Source: Lentisphaeria bacterium
Lineage (GTDB): Bacteria > Verrucomicrobiota > Lentisphaeria > Victivallales > UBA1829
Reading direction: 5' to 3'
Assembly (NCBI GenBank): GCA_003526375.1
Contig: DPDG01000026.1
Location: 1-64,000, forward strand
Length of the DNA: 64,000 nt
In this document: piece by piece, positions 33,839-42,313 of the stretch
Numbering within the stretch: position 1 is the first letter of the stretch
How the letters are laid out: every line of letters starts with the position of its first letter
The notes under the pieces: model-generated
What the model was told of the DNA's origin: nothing
Seen by the model: the letters and a program-made list of their open reading frames with translations, nothing else
Database searches by the model: none
Program-made: the position numbers and the translations under genes

Positions 33839-34663
33839 ATGGAAAACAGGCTGATTCAGGAAAAAGCAATCCGGATTTTTGAGGAACAGTTTCACTGCCG
33901 CCTCTGCTGCCACGACTACAGCGGACAGCTTCAAGGCGTCCCTCTGCCTCAATACCACCTGAATCCCTTTTGCACAGGACTGAAAGAGCACAAGAATAAA
34001 TTAACTGAACTCTGCATTGAATTCGACCGGGACAAGGTTCAGCATCAACTGCTGCGGACACACCCCCGCCCCTTCTTCAAATGCTGCCATTGCGGAATGC
34101 GGGAAGCCGTTTTCCCGATCGTTGCCGACGGAAAGCTTTACGGCGTGATTTTCGCCGGGCCTTTCCAGCCGCGCCGGGAACCGGAGGAACTCATCAATCC
34201 GCAGACACACAGACTTCCACTCAAAATCAGGCTTCCCGTTTTAAAACCGGAACAGGAGGAACCGTTTCTTGCCTATGGGATGCTCATCGCCTCCTGTCTT
34301 GCCCTGCAAATCAGGAAACCGCCTCATGTCCCGAGCTCGCGCCGGGAGATGATCGAAGCATTTCTGGAGACGAACTGCGTGCGCGACATCGGGCTTGCGG
34401 ATCTGGCGGAAACACTCTCGCTTACGCCGCCCCGCGCCTCGGAAGCCGTCAGGAATCTTTTCGGGCTGACTTTCTGCGCGCTCCTGCGGAAAAAACGTCT
34501 GGAAAAAGCCATGCTGCTGCTGAGCAACTCCTCGTTCACGATGGATTCCGTCGCCAGGCGCTGCGGCTTCCGCGATGCGGCGTATTTTCACCGTGTCTTC
34601 CGCAAAAACACGGGAATAACGCCAGTCCGGTTCCGGCTCGAAAACAAAGTCAACGAGGCATAA
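33839..34663 (+). CDS. PocR-domain AraC family transcriptional regulator
   Basis: The 274-residue protein has an N-terminal PocR-like sensory domain (about 1-150) rich in Cys (CRLCC, then FKCCHCGMREAVFP), a pattern seen in PocR domains that may bind small hydrocarbon derivatives or a metal. The C-terminal AraC double helix-turn-helix (about 175-270) includes LADLAETLSLTPPRASEAVR and MDSVARRCGFRDAAYFHRVF. The start is chosen at 33839 because the upstream in-frame region overlaps the divergent gene's start and reads as non-coding. The likely target is the divergent oxidoreductase gene. Confidence 0.85.
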   Translation: MENRLIQEKAIRIFEEQFHCRLCCHDYSGQLQGVPLPQYHLNPFCTGLKEHKNKLTELCIEFDRDKVQHQLLRTHPRPFFKCCHCGMREAVFPIVADGKLYGVIFAGPFQPRREPEELINPQTHRLPLKIRLPVLKPEQEEPFLAYGMLIASCLALQIRKPPHVPSSRREMIEAFLETNCVRDIGLADLAETLSLTPPRASEAVRNLFGLTFCALLRKKRLEKAMLLLSNSSFTMDSVARRCGFRDAAYFHRVFRKNTGITPVRFRLENKVNEA

Positions 34664-34749
34664 TTGCGTTCTTTCGTTTGACATTTCTCTCCCGCACAGG
34701 TATATTTTCAGACTTTCCCGTCGCAGAAAATACAAAACGGAGAACGGCA

Positions 34750-35400
34750 ATGGGCATGCTTTATGAAATCATCAGAATTCCGGACGAAGTGCGCAAGGAA
34801 CTTCTGCGGGAACCTTACGGGATCTACAAGCTCCTTGATATCGAGCCGCAGCCGGAGATGCCCCCTCTGCCGCAGAAAAAAAATTTTCTCCGGAAATTGA
34901 AAACATTGTTCACGAAACAGGCGGAGACACCACCCGGACAGCAGAAGCCGGAAAAGGAATTTTCCGAACTGATCCGCAATGCGACGATCGCCCCCGCCGA
35001 TGCGCTTCAACTTGACAAGACATGGCATATTCTCCACTATCTGATGGGAAACGGAGACGAATACCAGGACCTTGCTTTTCCGCGCGGCTTTCTGCTGTTT
35101 CCCGAGGCGGAAAGCGTCGGAGACATTGATATCGGCTATGGTCCCGCCGAACTCTATTCTCCGGATCAGGTCAGGAGAATCGCGGATTTCACGGACTCAC
35201 TCGACCCGGCGGAAATGAAGCGCCGTTTGAATCCGGCGGAACTCAGCGAAGCGGAAATCTACCCGGCGATCTGGAATTCTTCCGATCTTGATCTGGAAAG
35301 CATGTGGAACGATATCTATGGGAATTATTTTCTTCCGATGAAAGCATTCCTGCATGAGACAGCCGAGCGGGATCTCGCCATTCTGGAAATCATAGAGTAA
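34750..35400 (+). CDS. DUF1877 family (YfbM-like) protein
   Basis: The 216-residue cytoplasmic protein has the DUF1877 pattern: LDKTWHILHYLMGNGDE in the middle, followed by IDIGYGPAELYSPDQVRRIADF and the C-terminal YFLPMKAFLHETAERDLAI. An insertion of about 45 residues (35-80; basic and Pro-rich) makes it longer than the usual 160-170 residues. Function unknown for the family. ACGGAG lies before the ATG. Confidence 0.82.
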   Translation: MGMLYEIIRIPDEVRKELLREPYGIYKLLDIEPQPEMPPLPQKKNFLRKLKTLFTKQAETPPGQQKPEKEFSELIRNATIAPADALQLDKTWHILHYLMGNGDEYQDLAFPRGFLLFPEAESVGDIDIGYGPAELYSPDQVRRIADFTDSLDPAEMKRRLNPAELSEAEIYPAIWNSSDLDLESMWNDIYGNYFLPMKAFLHETAERDLAILEIIE

Positions 35401-35422
35401 AGCCTCCTCGTCTTTCCCCGGT

Positions 35423-36127
35423 TCAACGTTGCGCCATGCGGGGACCGCGCATTCCAAAGCTCCTGCCCGTTGCTTTGGCTCTGGACTGAAGATCGCGCAT
35501 ATACTGATTATTCATTGCCCGGCTTTCGGGAGAAGTGGACTCCGTGCGTGTCCTCATGCGGCTGGCGCGTTCCGCTTCGGAGGGGCGCGGACGCGTATTG
35601 GCAACAGTCTGCCCATTCTTATTTTCCGCCTCGCGTTTCTTCCGTTCGGCATCCCGCTGCCGGCGCAGTTTTTCAAATTCGGCGCGGCGCTGCTCCATTT
35701 TTGCGAGCTCGGCATCCAGAAAGGCGTTCTTTTCCTCCTGCGTCTGAAGAGCGAAATATTTTTTCAGCCGCCTGCTGCGCTCCTGTTCGAAAAGACGCAT
35801 CATATTTGCCATGAAAGCGGAACGCTCCTCTCCGGACATATTCTGCATCCGGGGGCGACGGGACTGTGTCTGTCCCTGTGCCGGATCAGGGCGCAGTTTC
35901 CGCAGGTAAGCCTGACGCTCCGCCGCGCTGAGGCGGTTGAAACCGGACGAGGCGACGAATTTTGCAATATCCTCCGGGCGATCCGATTTCGGGCGCGGTT
36001 TGCGGAAAGCATGGTAAGAGGCGGTTCCGATTGCAATTGCCCCCGCCAGCAATACCGTTGCCGCAACCGTCATCTTCCGGCGTTTCGCCATCACTTTCTT
36101 TTCCGTTTTCTTCTTCGTGCAAGTCAT
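35423..36127 (-). CDS. hypothetical single-pass membrane protein with Arg-rich coiled coil
   Basis: I do not recognise this 234-residue protein. A Lys-rich N-terminus and one helix (about residues 18-37) are followed by an Arg/Glu/Lys/Gln-rich helical region (about 50-175, likely coiled coil), then a disordered Ser/Arg-rich tail. Its start (GGGAG upstream) lies 24 nt after the stop of a pseudopilin gene on the same strand, so the two are probably co-transcribed and may work together at the envelope. Confidence 0.65.
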   Translation of the reverse strand: MTCTKKKTEKKVMAKRRKMTVAATVLLAGAIAIGTASYHAFRKPRPKSDRPEDIAKFVASSGFNRLSAAERQAYLRKLRPDPAQGQTQSRRPRMQNMSGEERSAFMANMMRLFEQERSRRLKKYFALQTQEEKNAFLDAELAKMEQRRAEFEKLRRQRDAERKKREAENKNGQTVANTRPRPSEAERASRMRTRTESTSPESRAMNNQYMRDLQSRAKATGRSFGMRGPRMAQR

Positions 36128-36151
36128 TGTGTCTGCTCCCTGATTAAGTAT

Positions 36152-36736
36152 TTATTTCCAGTCGTCGACTCTGCCGTCTGCGAACAGATAGTTGCAGGAA
36201 CCGATTTTTCCGGCGGGTCCGTGGTAAGGCCTGAGATCATGCATCAGCATACTGCGCGAACGGTTCGTCATTCTGCGTCCCGCAAGCCATGTATTGAACT
36301 CATAACTGCTGCCTTCGTTCTCGAAATCCGATTTGCCGTTGCTGCCGGCATAATTGAAGTTGGTGCTCGTGACCTCATCGCTGTCCTCATCTTCGTCCGT
36401 GAACACCCCTACAATGCCGCTGATCCCGCGGTCGGACGGACAACGGAACACTTTCGAGTTTTCCCCTCCAATCTGCTGTGCGAGAACCTCCTGAATCGCA
36501 GGAACATCCGGGTCCGTTTCGATGGACTTCATTACTGCAACACGCGGGAAAACACCTTTGAAGTCATCGGTATAATTCTGAATCGCAAGCCCGATCTGCC
36601 TCAGATTACTGCGGCAGGCGATCTTATTTGCCTGACCGCGCGCCTTGTTCAGAGCAGGCATCAGCAGCCCCGCAAGAATGGCAATAATTCCGATTACAAT
36701 AAGCAATTCCATCAATGTAAAACAATCCCTTTTCAT
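36152..36736 (-). CDS. prepilin-type (type II pseudopilin-like) protein
   Basis: The 194-residue protein starts MKRDCFTLMELLIVIGIIAI, a class III signal with Glu at +5, followed by LMPALNKARGQANKIACRSNLRQIGLA, the standard Lentisphaerae/Planctomycete pseudopilin N-terminus. The residue before the cleavage site is Cys instead of Gly. The C-terminus ends GSCNYLFADGRVDDWK, a variant of the H-X9-DG motif. AAAGGGG precedes the ATG at 36736. It pairs with the Arg-rich membrane protein just downstream. Confidence 0.82.
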   Translation of the reverse strand: MKRDCFTLMELLIVIGIIAILAGLLMPALNKARGQANKIACRSNLRQIGLAIQNYTDDFKGVFPRVAVMKSIETDPDVPAIQEVLAQQIGGENSKVFRCPSDRGISGIVGVFTDEDEDSDEVTSTNFNYAGSNGKSDFENEGSSYEFNTWLAGRRMTNRSRSMLMHDLRPYHGPAGKIGSCNYLFADGRVDDWK

Positions 36737-36950
36737 TTTGTCCCCTTTCTTTTTGAAATTCCATCGTTTTGTAATCATGAAACGGGTGAAAGGAATCATT
36801 TATTGCATGCCGCAGTGAAAAAGACGGAAAGTTTTTCATTCCCGGCAGAAAAAAGAGGCTTCAGCCGAAAATCCGGCAGAAAGAAACGGAAGGACAAAAA
36901 GTTTGAATTCAGTCTTATGTATCTCATCCCGGAGTTTTGGGCGAGCCGTC

Positions 36951-36989
36951 AAAAAAACCTGAAAGACAGTGTTTCCGCTCTCTTTCAGG
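36951..36989 (-). terminator. intrinsic terminator of the GIN-domain lipoprotein gene
   Basis: CCTGAAAGA (36958-36966) pairs with TCTTTCAGG (36981-36989). On the minus strand T7 follows the stem. It lies 26 nt past the stop codon at 37015. Confidence 0.8.
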
Positions 36990-37014
36990 TTGTGTGACGA
37001 TACGGCAACTTGCT

Positions 37015-37770
37015 TTATTGTCTGGCGACCGCCGCCGAACCGGAGGTTCTGACCTGCGAAAGCCCTTTTCCGCTGTAGGTGATCTGCGCCCGGTCGACAG
37101 CCTTGCCGGTCAGTGCGCCGTCAAGCCTGCCGATCGTCAGCTTGCTGTGATCCTCCATATCGACCTGCGCGGAACCGACTTCCTCCAGTGTAACCAGAGC
37201 CTTGTCGTTCAGATTCAGGGTTGCAGCGGTAATACTGCCGCCCCGGAAAATGGTGTTTTCTTCCGCTTCAAGCTTCAAATCGGAAATGGAACCGGTGAAA
37301 AGCGCCACCGTATTGCCCTCCATGTCGCAGTTGACGATGCTGATTGCCGAATTATCCCCCCTGAATTTGCAGAGATCTTCCAGATTCAGCGTAAAAAGCT
37401 GTGCCTTGTTGTTGAATACGGTGGCATTGACACTGCCTTTGAGATCGGCTTTTGAAAGGTTGCCGGTGGAGTTGACCGTCAATTTCAGCGGCAGGGTAAA
37501 GCTGACATCTTTGTCCAGAGCAAGCCGGAACTTCCGCCCGGTTCTGATCGAGACATACTTCCACAGGTTCTGTTCGACCGTCACGGTCACGGAGTTCTCC
37601 CTCGCGCCGCAATTCATTTCAACGGTCCAGGGTCCGGTGATTTCGATTGCCTCGACCTGCATTCCGGCGAATGTTTTCTGTTCGGCGACTCCGTCTCCGA
37701 CGGTGCGGCATCCTGCAAGGACGATTCCGATTGCGGCGACGGCGAGTGTGGTGATCAGTTGTGTTTTCAT
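37015..37770 (-). CDS. GIN-domain (DUF2807-like) lipoprotein
   Basis: The 251-residue protein has a lipoprotein signal with lipobox VLAGC (Cys 21). The rest is a run of beta-strand repeats with the head GIN (DUF2807) flavour: FAGMQVEAIEITGPWTVEM, LKGSVNATVFNN, and later ALVTLEEVGSAQVDMEDHSKL. Such proteins form a beta-helix at the cell surface and are of unknown function, sometimes described as putative auto-transporter adhesins. AAAGGGGGAA precedes the ATG. It has its own terminator and appears to be a single-gene unit. Confidence 0.75.
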   Translation of the reverse strand: MKTQLITTLAVAAIGIVLAGCRTVGDGVAEQKTFAGMQVEAIEITGPWTVEMNCGARENSVTVTVEQNLWKYVSIRTGRKFRLALDKDVSFTLPLKLTVNSTGNLSKADLKGSVNATVFNNKAQLFTLNLEDLCKFRGDNSAISIVNCDMEGNTVALFTGSISDLKLEAEENTIFRGGSITAATLNLNDKALVTLEEVGSAQVDMEDHSKLTIGRLDGALTGKAVDRAQITYSGKGLSQVRTSGSAAVARQ

Positions 37771-37928
37771 ACCAAATTCCCCCTTTTTTATTGGTTTCCA
37801 TTACCATAGACGCCTTTCCGGGAAAAAGCAAACCGGAAAAAAGCGGAAAGCAGAGATTTCCGCAATCCGCCGCCGAAGCGGAAGTGATGCGGAAACACCT
37901 CTTTTTCTTACTTATCCTCCCGCGCCAT

Positions 37929-37957
37929 TTGCAAAAGAGGCTTCAGAATGGTATTTT
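37929..37957 (+). promoter_or_regulatory. promoter of the proA operon
   Basis: TTGCAA (37929-37934), 17-nt spacer, TATTTT (37952-37957), about 38 nt before the proA ATG. Confidence 0.5.
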
Positions 37958-37995
37958 ATAGGGTCACTAATTCCAAAAAGAGAAAAGGCTGTACG

Positions 37996-39282
37996 ATGAC
38001 AACGAATGCAAACTCTGTAAGCGCCGATGAAATGAAGGCGAAACTTCTTGAAATGGGCGAATGCGCCCGGAATGCTTCACGCAAGATTGCCAACGCGTCG
38101 CCGGAACTCAAGAACGGCTGGCTTACGGCAATGGCGGATGCGCTTGAAAAAGACGCGGAAAAACTCATTGCCGCCAATGAGGTCGATATGAAAAACGGCG
38201 CGGCGAAGGGACTCTCCTCCGCCATGCTCGACCGTCTCAAGCTGGACCCGAAGCGCGTCAAGGCGATGGCGGACGGACTCCGCCACGTTGTCACCCTGCC
38301 CGATCCCGCGGGCGAAATTCTCTCGACCACCACCCGCCCCAACGGAATCCGGATCGACAAAGTTTCCGTTCCGCTCGGCGTGATCGGGTTCATCTATGAA
38401 TCCCGCCCGAATGTCACGGTCGATGCCGCAGGACTCTGCCTCAAGGCGGGCAATGCGGTCATTCTGCGCGGAGGTTCGGAAGCAATCCATTCCAATCAGG
38501 CGCTTGCGGACTGCATCATCGCCGCCGGAAAAAGCAAAGGCATGCCCGATGGCGTGATCCAGCTTGTCCCGTTCACGGATCATGCGGCGGTGTCGCTTCT
38601 GCTGAAAATGGATCAGTACATCAATCTTGTGATTCCGCGCGGCGGCGAACGCCTGATCCGCGCCGTTGTGGAGCAGTCCACGATTCCGGTCATCAAGCAT
38701 TACAAAGGGGTCTGCCACCTTTATGTGGATGCGGACGCCGATCCGGAGATGGCGCTCAATATCATCCGCAACGGTAAATGCCAGCGTCCCGGAGTCTGCA
38801 ATGCGCTCGAAAAAGTGCTGATTCATGAAAAGATCGCGCCCGATTTCGTCCTGCTTCTCGGCGGAATGTTCAAGAAAGAAGGCGTACAGGTCATCGGAGA
38901 CTGCGCCTATTGCAAACTCGACAATGCCGCCACACCCGCCACGGAGGAAGACTGGTCAAGAGAATACCTCGATCTGATCATTTCCGCGAAGATCGTTCCT
39001 TCCCTTGAAGCGGCAGTCGATCACATCAACCGGTACAGTTCGGGGCACAGCGATGCGATCATCACGAAGAATGAGAAAAACGCCCGCTATTTCCTCGACA
39101 ATGTCGATTCGGCTACCGTCTACTGGAACGCTTCGACACGTTTCACGGACGGCGGTGAGTTCGGCATGGGGGCGGAAATCGGCATCAGCACGGACAAGCT
39201 CCATGCACGCGGCCCGATGGGGCTTCGTGAATTGACGTCCTACAAATATAAAATCTACGGAGACGGCCAGATCCGCTCATGA
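37996..39282 (+). CDS. proA: gamma-glutamyl phosphate reductase
   Basis: The 428-residue NADPH-dependent enzyme of proline biosynthesis converts gamma-glutamyl phosphate to glutamate semialdehyde. Typical ProA segments are present: VPLGVIGFIYESRPNVTVDA, LKAGNAVILRGGSEA, the nucleophilic Cys in GKCQRPGVCNALE, and the C-terminal FGMGAEIGISTDKLHARGPM. Length is normal. The start at 37996 has AAAGG upstream. proB is not adjacent. The next gene overlaps by ATGA, giving a four-gene operon proA-bioG-bioC-mtaB. Confidence 0.95.
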   Translation: MTTNANSVSADEMKAKLLEMGECARNASRKIANASPELKNGWLTAMADALEKDAEKLIAANEVDMKNGAAKGLSSAMLDRLKLDPKRVKAMADGLRHVVTLPDPAGEILSTTTRPNGIRIDKVSVPLGVIGFIYESRPNVTVDAAGLCLKAGNAVILRGGSEAIHSNQALADCIIAAGKSKGMPDGVIQLVPFTDHAAVSLLLKMDQYINLVIPRGGERLIRAVVEQSTIPVIKHYKGVCHLYVDADADPEMALNIIRNGKCQRPGVCNALEKVLIHEKIAPDFVLLLGGMFKKEGVQVIGDCAYCKLDNAATPATEEDWSREYLDLIISAKIVPSLEAAVDHINRYSSGHSDAIITKNEKNARYFLDNVDSATVYWNASTRFTDGGEFGMGAEIGISTDKLHARGPMGLRELTSYKYKIYGDGQIRS

Positions 39283-39932
39283 GTATTTCTGAACTGTTCC
39301 TGCCCGGCTGGGGCGTCGATCCGGCGCTCTACCGGAATCTGTCTCCCGATGCGGAGCTTTTCGATTACGGGTTCTTCTCCGCAGACAGCGCGGCAATGAA
39401 AGAACCCGCCGCCGGCTCCGCATCCGGCAAAATCATTCTTGCCCATTCCATGGGAACCGCGTTCGCGCTTCGCTGTGCGGCGCTTGATCCATCGGTCAGG
39501 GGATTGATCCTGTTCAATCCGTTTGCACGTTTCGCATATGCGGACGATTTTCCCTGCGGCTGGAAACGGGAAGATGTTTCCGCGCTGAAAAACGGAATGG
39601 AAAAGAATGCAGCCGTCACTCTGAAACACTTTTACAGAAATTGCGCGTTTCCTCAAAAAATGCGTATCGGCGTGCCTGCGCAACTGAATATCACGGCATT
39701 GCTGGAGGGACTGGATTTTCTGGCGGCATTCGATTACCGCAATCTGTTAAGTTCGATTCAGTGTCCGGTTGCAGTTCTGACCGGTTCCGGAGACAGGATC
39801 GTCAATCGGGAAATGAGCTCTCTTTCCCTGAAAGGCAAAGTCTGTGCAGGAGAATACGATGGGGGGCATTTCCTGCCGTTCGGCGGAAAAGTCGATCTTG
39901 ACTCTGTCAGAAAGGCTCTGGAGGTTCTCTGA
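39279..39932 (+). CDS. bioG: putative BioG-type pimeloyl-ACP methyl ester esterase (DUF452-like)
   Basis: The 217-residue alpha/beta hydrolase begins ELFLPGWGVDPALY, the DUF452/BioG opening. A nucleophile elbow AHSMGTA (Ser near 56), an acid in TGSGDRIVN and a His in DGGHFLPFGG make a catalytic triad. BioG removes the methyl ester from pimeloyl-ACP methyl ester at the end of the BioC pathway of biotin synthesis. The gene that follows 2 nt later encodes a BioC-like methyltransferase, which supports the assignment. A BioH- or BioV-type esterase of the same role is the alternative. Confidence 0.72.
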   Translation: MSISELFLPGWGVDPALYRNLSPDAELFDYGFFSADSAAMKEPAAGSASGKIILAHSMGTAFALRCAALDPSVRGLILFNPFARFAYADDFPCGWKREDVSALKNGMEKNAAVTLKHFYRNCAFPQKMRIGVPAQLNITALLEGLDFLAAFDYRNLLSSIQCPVAVLTGSGDRIVNREMSSLSLKGKVCAGEYDGGHFLPFGGKVDLDSVRKALEVL

Positions 39933-39934
39933 TC

Positions 39935-40717
39935 ATGTCCCGTTCTTCTGTGGTTGAGAAGAATTTTTCCGCCGCCGCTTCCACTTACGATTCGGCAGCG
40001 TCGTTCCAGCGTATAGCCGCAGGGCTGTTTGCCGATTTCATCCGCCGCCATGAATCCGGGCGCGCGCCGGCTTCTTCCGTATTGGAGCTCGGCGCAGGAA
40101 GCGGACTCCTGACCGCGCATCTGCCGGTATTGTTTCCCGATGCGGCGCTGACCGTCAGCGATCTGTCGGATAAAATGCTGGATGTCTGCCGCGCAAAATT
40201 TTCCGCAGTTCCCCGGATGAGTTTTGAGCGCGCCGATTTCAATCAGGAACTGAAGCCTTTCCAACACGGATTCGATGCGGTTCTGTCATCCATGGCAATG
40301 CACTGGGCGGAAGATTTCGACATCGCTCTCCGGAATGCCGCGGCGACCCTGCGCAGTGAAAATTCCCGTTTTTACCTCTGTCTTCCCCTGGCGGAATCGA
40401 CGGAAAAGCTGAAAAAACTTTTTGAATCCGAAGCATTGTCGTTTCCGGGACTTGAACTTCCGCGACTTGAGAGTATTATACCACACTTGAGCAGAAACGG
40501 TTTTTCTCTGTGCGCGTATCAAACGGAAGAATGCTCCGAAACTTACAGCGGGCTGGCGGAATTCCTGCGTTCGTTCCAGTTGACCGGAACCGGAAGAATT
40601 TCCGGCGCGGGAATGCGTCCGTCCGACTTGAGGCGGCTGCTCAGGAAAAATGAGAGAGTCATCGAAAACAAATATAAATTTGCATTCTTCATTTGCGAGG
40701 TTAAGAAAGAAAAATGA
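39935..40717 (+). CDS. bioC: malonyl-ACP O-methyltransferase BioC-like
   Basis: The 260-residue SAM-dependent class I methyltransferase has motif I VLELGAGSGLLTAHL (near 50), DLSDKMLDVC, and VLSSMAMHWAED. The N-terminus VEKNFSAAASTYDSAASFQ is the BioC hallmark (F..AA..YD..A..Q). BioC methylates malonyl-ACP to start pimelate synthesis. It lies between the BioG-like esterase gene and mtaB and overlaps mtaB by 4 nt (ATGA). Other bio genes are not in the window. Confidence 0.82.
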   Translation: MSRSSVVEKNFSAAASTYDSAASFQRIAAGLFADFIRRHESGRAPASSVLELGAGSGLLTAHLPVLFPDAALTVSDLSDKMLDVCRAKFSAVPRMSFERADFNQELKPFQHGFDAVLSSMAMHWAEDFDIALRNAAATLRSENSRFYLCLPLAESTEKLKKLFESEALSFPGLELPRLESIIPHLSRNGFSLCAYQTEECSETYSGLAEFLRSFQLTGTGRISGAGMRPSDLRRLLRKNERVIENKYKFAFFICEVKKEK

Positions 40718-42018
40718 TTACCATTACAGCATCTGTTGTTACATTGGGATGCCGGTTGAATCAGGCGGACAGCGCACTGTTGTGCGACCGACTCCGCCGC
40801 TGCGGGTTCCAGATAGTCGATGAAGACTACGAGGAAAGCCCGAATCTTGTCATTGTCAACTCCTGTACGGTCACAGCCACCGCCGCGCGGAAAACGCGCC
40901 AGCTCCTGACCTCCATCCGCCACAAGCATCCGTATGCCTACATCATTCTCACCGGGTGCGCCGCGGAAGTCGATGAAGAACTCAAAGAAGACTCCGATTT
41001 CGATATTCTCCTCACGAAAGCCGAAAAAAAGAATCTGGAATCCATCCTGGAACGCAGATTCAATATCCAGCACCATGACTACAAACCGTCCGAAACAGTG
41101 GACGAAACGGTCTTCAAGGAAGACGCCGTCGCTTATTTCCCGTTCAAGAGCCGCGCAAACCTGAAGATTCAGGAAGGCTGCAACAACTTCTGCACCTACT
41201 GTATCGTCCCCTATGCCCGGGGACGCGAACGTTCCCGCGACGTGGAGGAAATCATGGCGGACTTCAAGCAGCTTCTTGAGGCAGGTTTCCATGAGATCGT
41301 AATCACCGGGGTCAACGTCTGCAACTATAACTGCGGCGGTCTTGATCTGGTCGGGCTTCTTGAAAAGCTGATTGCGGTCGAAGGCGACTTCCGTATCCGT
41401 CTCGGCTCCACGGAACCGGGAGAGATTCTCCCGCGTGTGATCGACCTTATGGCGTCCACCCCTAAAATCTGCGACTTCCTCCACCTGCCGCTCCAGGCGG
41501 GGACCGACGAAATACTGAAAGCGATGGGGCGCAAATATACTCTTGCGGAATACAAGTCGATGATAGACTGCGCACGCAGTAAAATGCCTCATATCCATAT
41601 CGGCTCCGACCTGATTGTCGGGTTCCCCGGAGAAACGGCGGAACTTTTCGAGCAGTCCTGCGAGTTCGTGAAGTCCATGCACTTCGCCAATCTCCATGTA
41701 TTTCCATTCTCGCCGAGAAAAGGCACGAAAGCGGAAAAACTTCCGGGACGCATTCCCGTCGAAGAAATGGTCCGGCGTGTCGAGGCGACCAAGCCCATCA
41801 AGGCTGCCTGTGCCGCGGAGTTCGCCAAGTCCCTGATCGGAACGGAACTGTCCGTTCTCTTTGAGCGCACCCTCGCCAACAACGGTTATGAAGGCTGGTC
41901 CTCGAACTATGTCAAAGTCCGTACACGCTCACCGAAAAGCATCCTCAAGGAAATCCATACGGTAAAAGTCAATGCCGGAAACGATGAAAATATTCTTTCA
42001 GGAAAACTGATGAATTGA
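40714..42018 (+). CDS. mtaB: tRNA (t6A37) methylthiotransferase MtaB-like
   Basis: The 434-residue radical SAM enzyme has the UPF0004 N-terminal Cys set (TLGCRLNQAD, NSCTVTATA, LTGCAAE) for one Fe-S cluster, and the radical SAM motif CNNFCTYCIVPYARG near residues 155-170 for the other. The C-terminus keeps a short TRAM-like region (TELSVLFERTLANNGYEGWS). MtaB-type members convert t6A to ms2t6A at position 37 of tRNAs; the TLGC.LNQAD opening fits MtaB better than MiaB or RimO. It is the last gene of its operon, followed by a strong terminator. Confidence 0.9.
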   Translation: MITITASVVTLGCRLNQADSALLCDRLRRCGFQIVDEDYEESPNLVIVNSCTVTATAARKTRQLLTSIRHKHPYAYIILTGCAAEVDEELKEDSDFDILLTKAEKKNLESILERRFNIQHHDYKPSETVDETVFKEDAVAYFPFKSRANLKIQEGCNNFCTYCIVPYARGRERSRDVEEIMADFKQLLEAGFHEIVITGVNVCNYNCGGLDLVGLLEKLIAVEGDFRIRLGSTEPGEILPRVIDLMASTPKICDFLHLPLQAGTDEILKAMGRKYTLAEYKSMIDCARSKMPHIHIGSDLIVGFPGETAELFEQSCEFVKSMHFANLHVFPFSPRKGTKAEKLPGRIPVEEMVRRVEATKPIKAACAAEFAKSLIGTELSVLFERTLANNGYEGWSSNYVKVRTRSPKSILKEIHTVKVNAGNDENILSGKLMN

Positions 42019-42052
42019 ATCAGCAGTCATCCGTTTCACCGGATGCAGTCAT

Positions 42053-42102
42053 AAAACAGACACGGGGCACAGGATTTTCATTCTGCGCCCCGTGTCTGTT
42101 TT
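42053..42102. terminator. strong bidirectional terminator after mtaB
   Basis: AAAACAGACACGGGGC (42053-42068) pairs perfectly over 16 bp with GCCCCGTGTCTGTTTT (42087-42102). It lies 34 nt after the mtaB stop. Confidence 0.85.
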
Positions 42103-42240
42103 CAGAACCTCGCGGCGTCAAACCATTTTGAATGAACTACCCCGTCAGACACGACTCAGCACCGTGAACAGACATCCCCGCTTTCAGCAGTGCCGTATTT
42201 CATGAAAAATCTCTTTATTTTTCATTTTCGCCCTTTAAAA

Positions 42241-42294
42241 TTCATAATTTAAGATTATAATATATAATAAGATATATAAAATTCATATTATGAA
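42241..42294 (+). promoter_or_regulatory. AT-rich promoter and palindromic operator of the IclR gene and sugar operon
   Basis: Two TATAAT boxes (42256-42261, 42263-42268) lie upstream of a perfect 13-bp palindrome TTCATATTATGAA (42282-42294). A half-site TTCATAAT starts at 42241. IclR-family regulators bind such short palindromes, often at their own promoters, so autoregulation and control of the downstream genes are likely. Confidence 0.5.
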
Positions 42295-42313
42295 CTTTAA
42301 CAGAGAAATTTCC

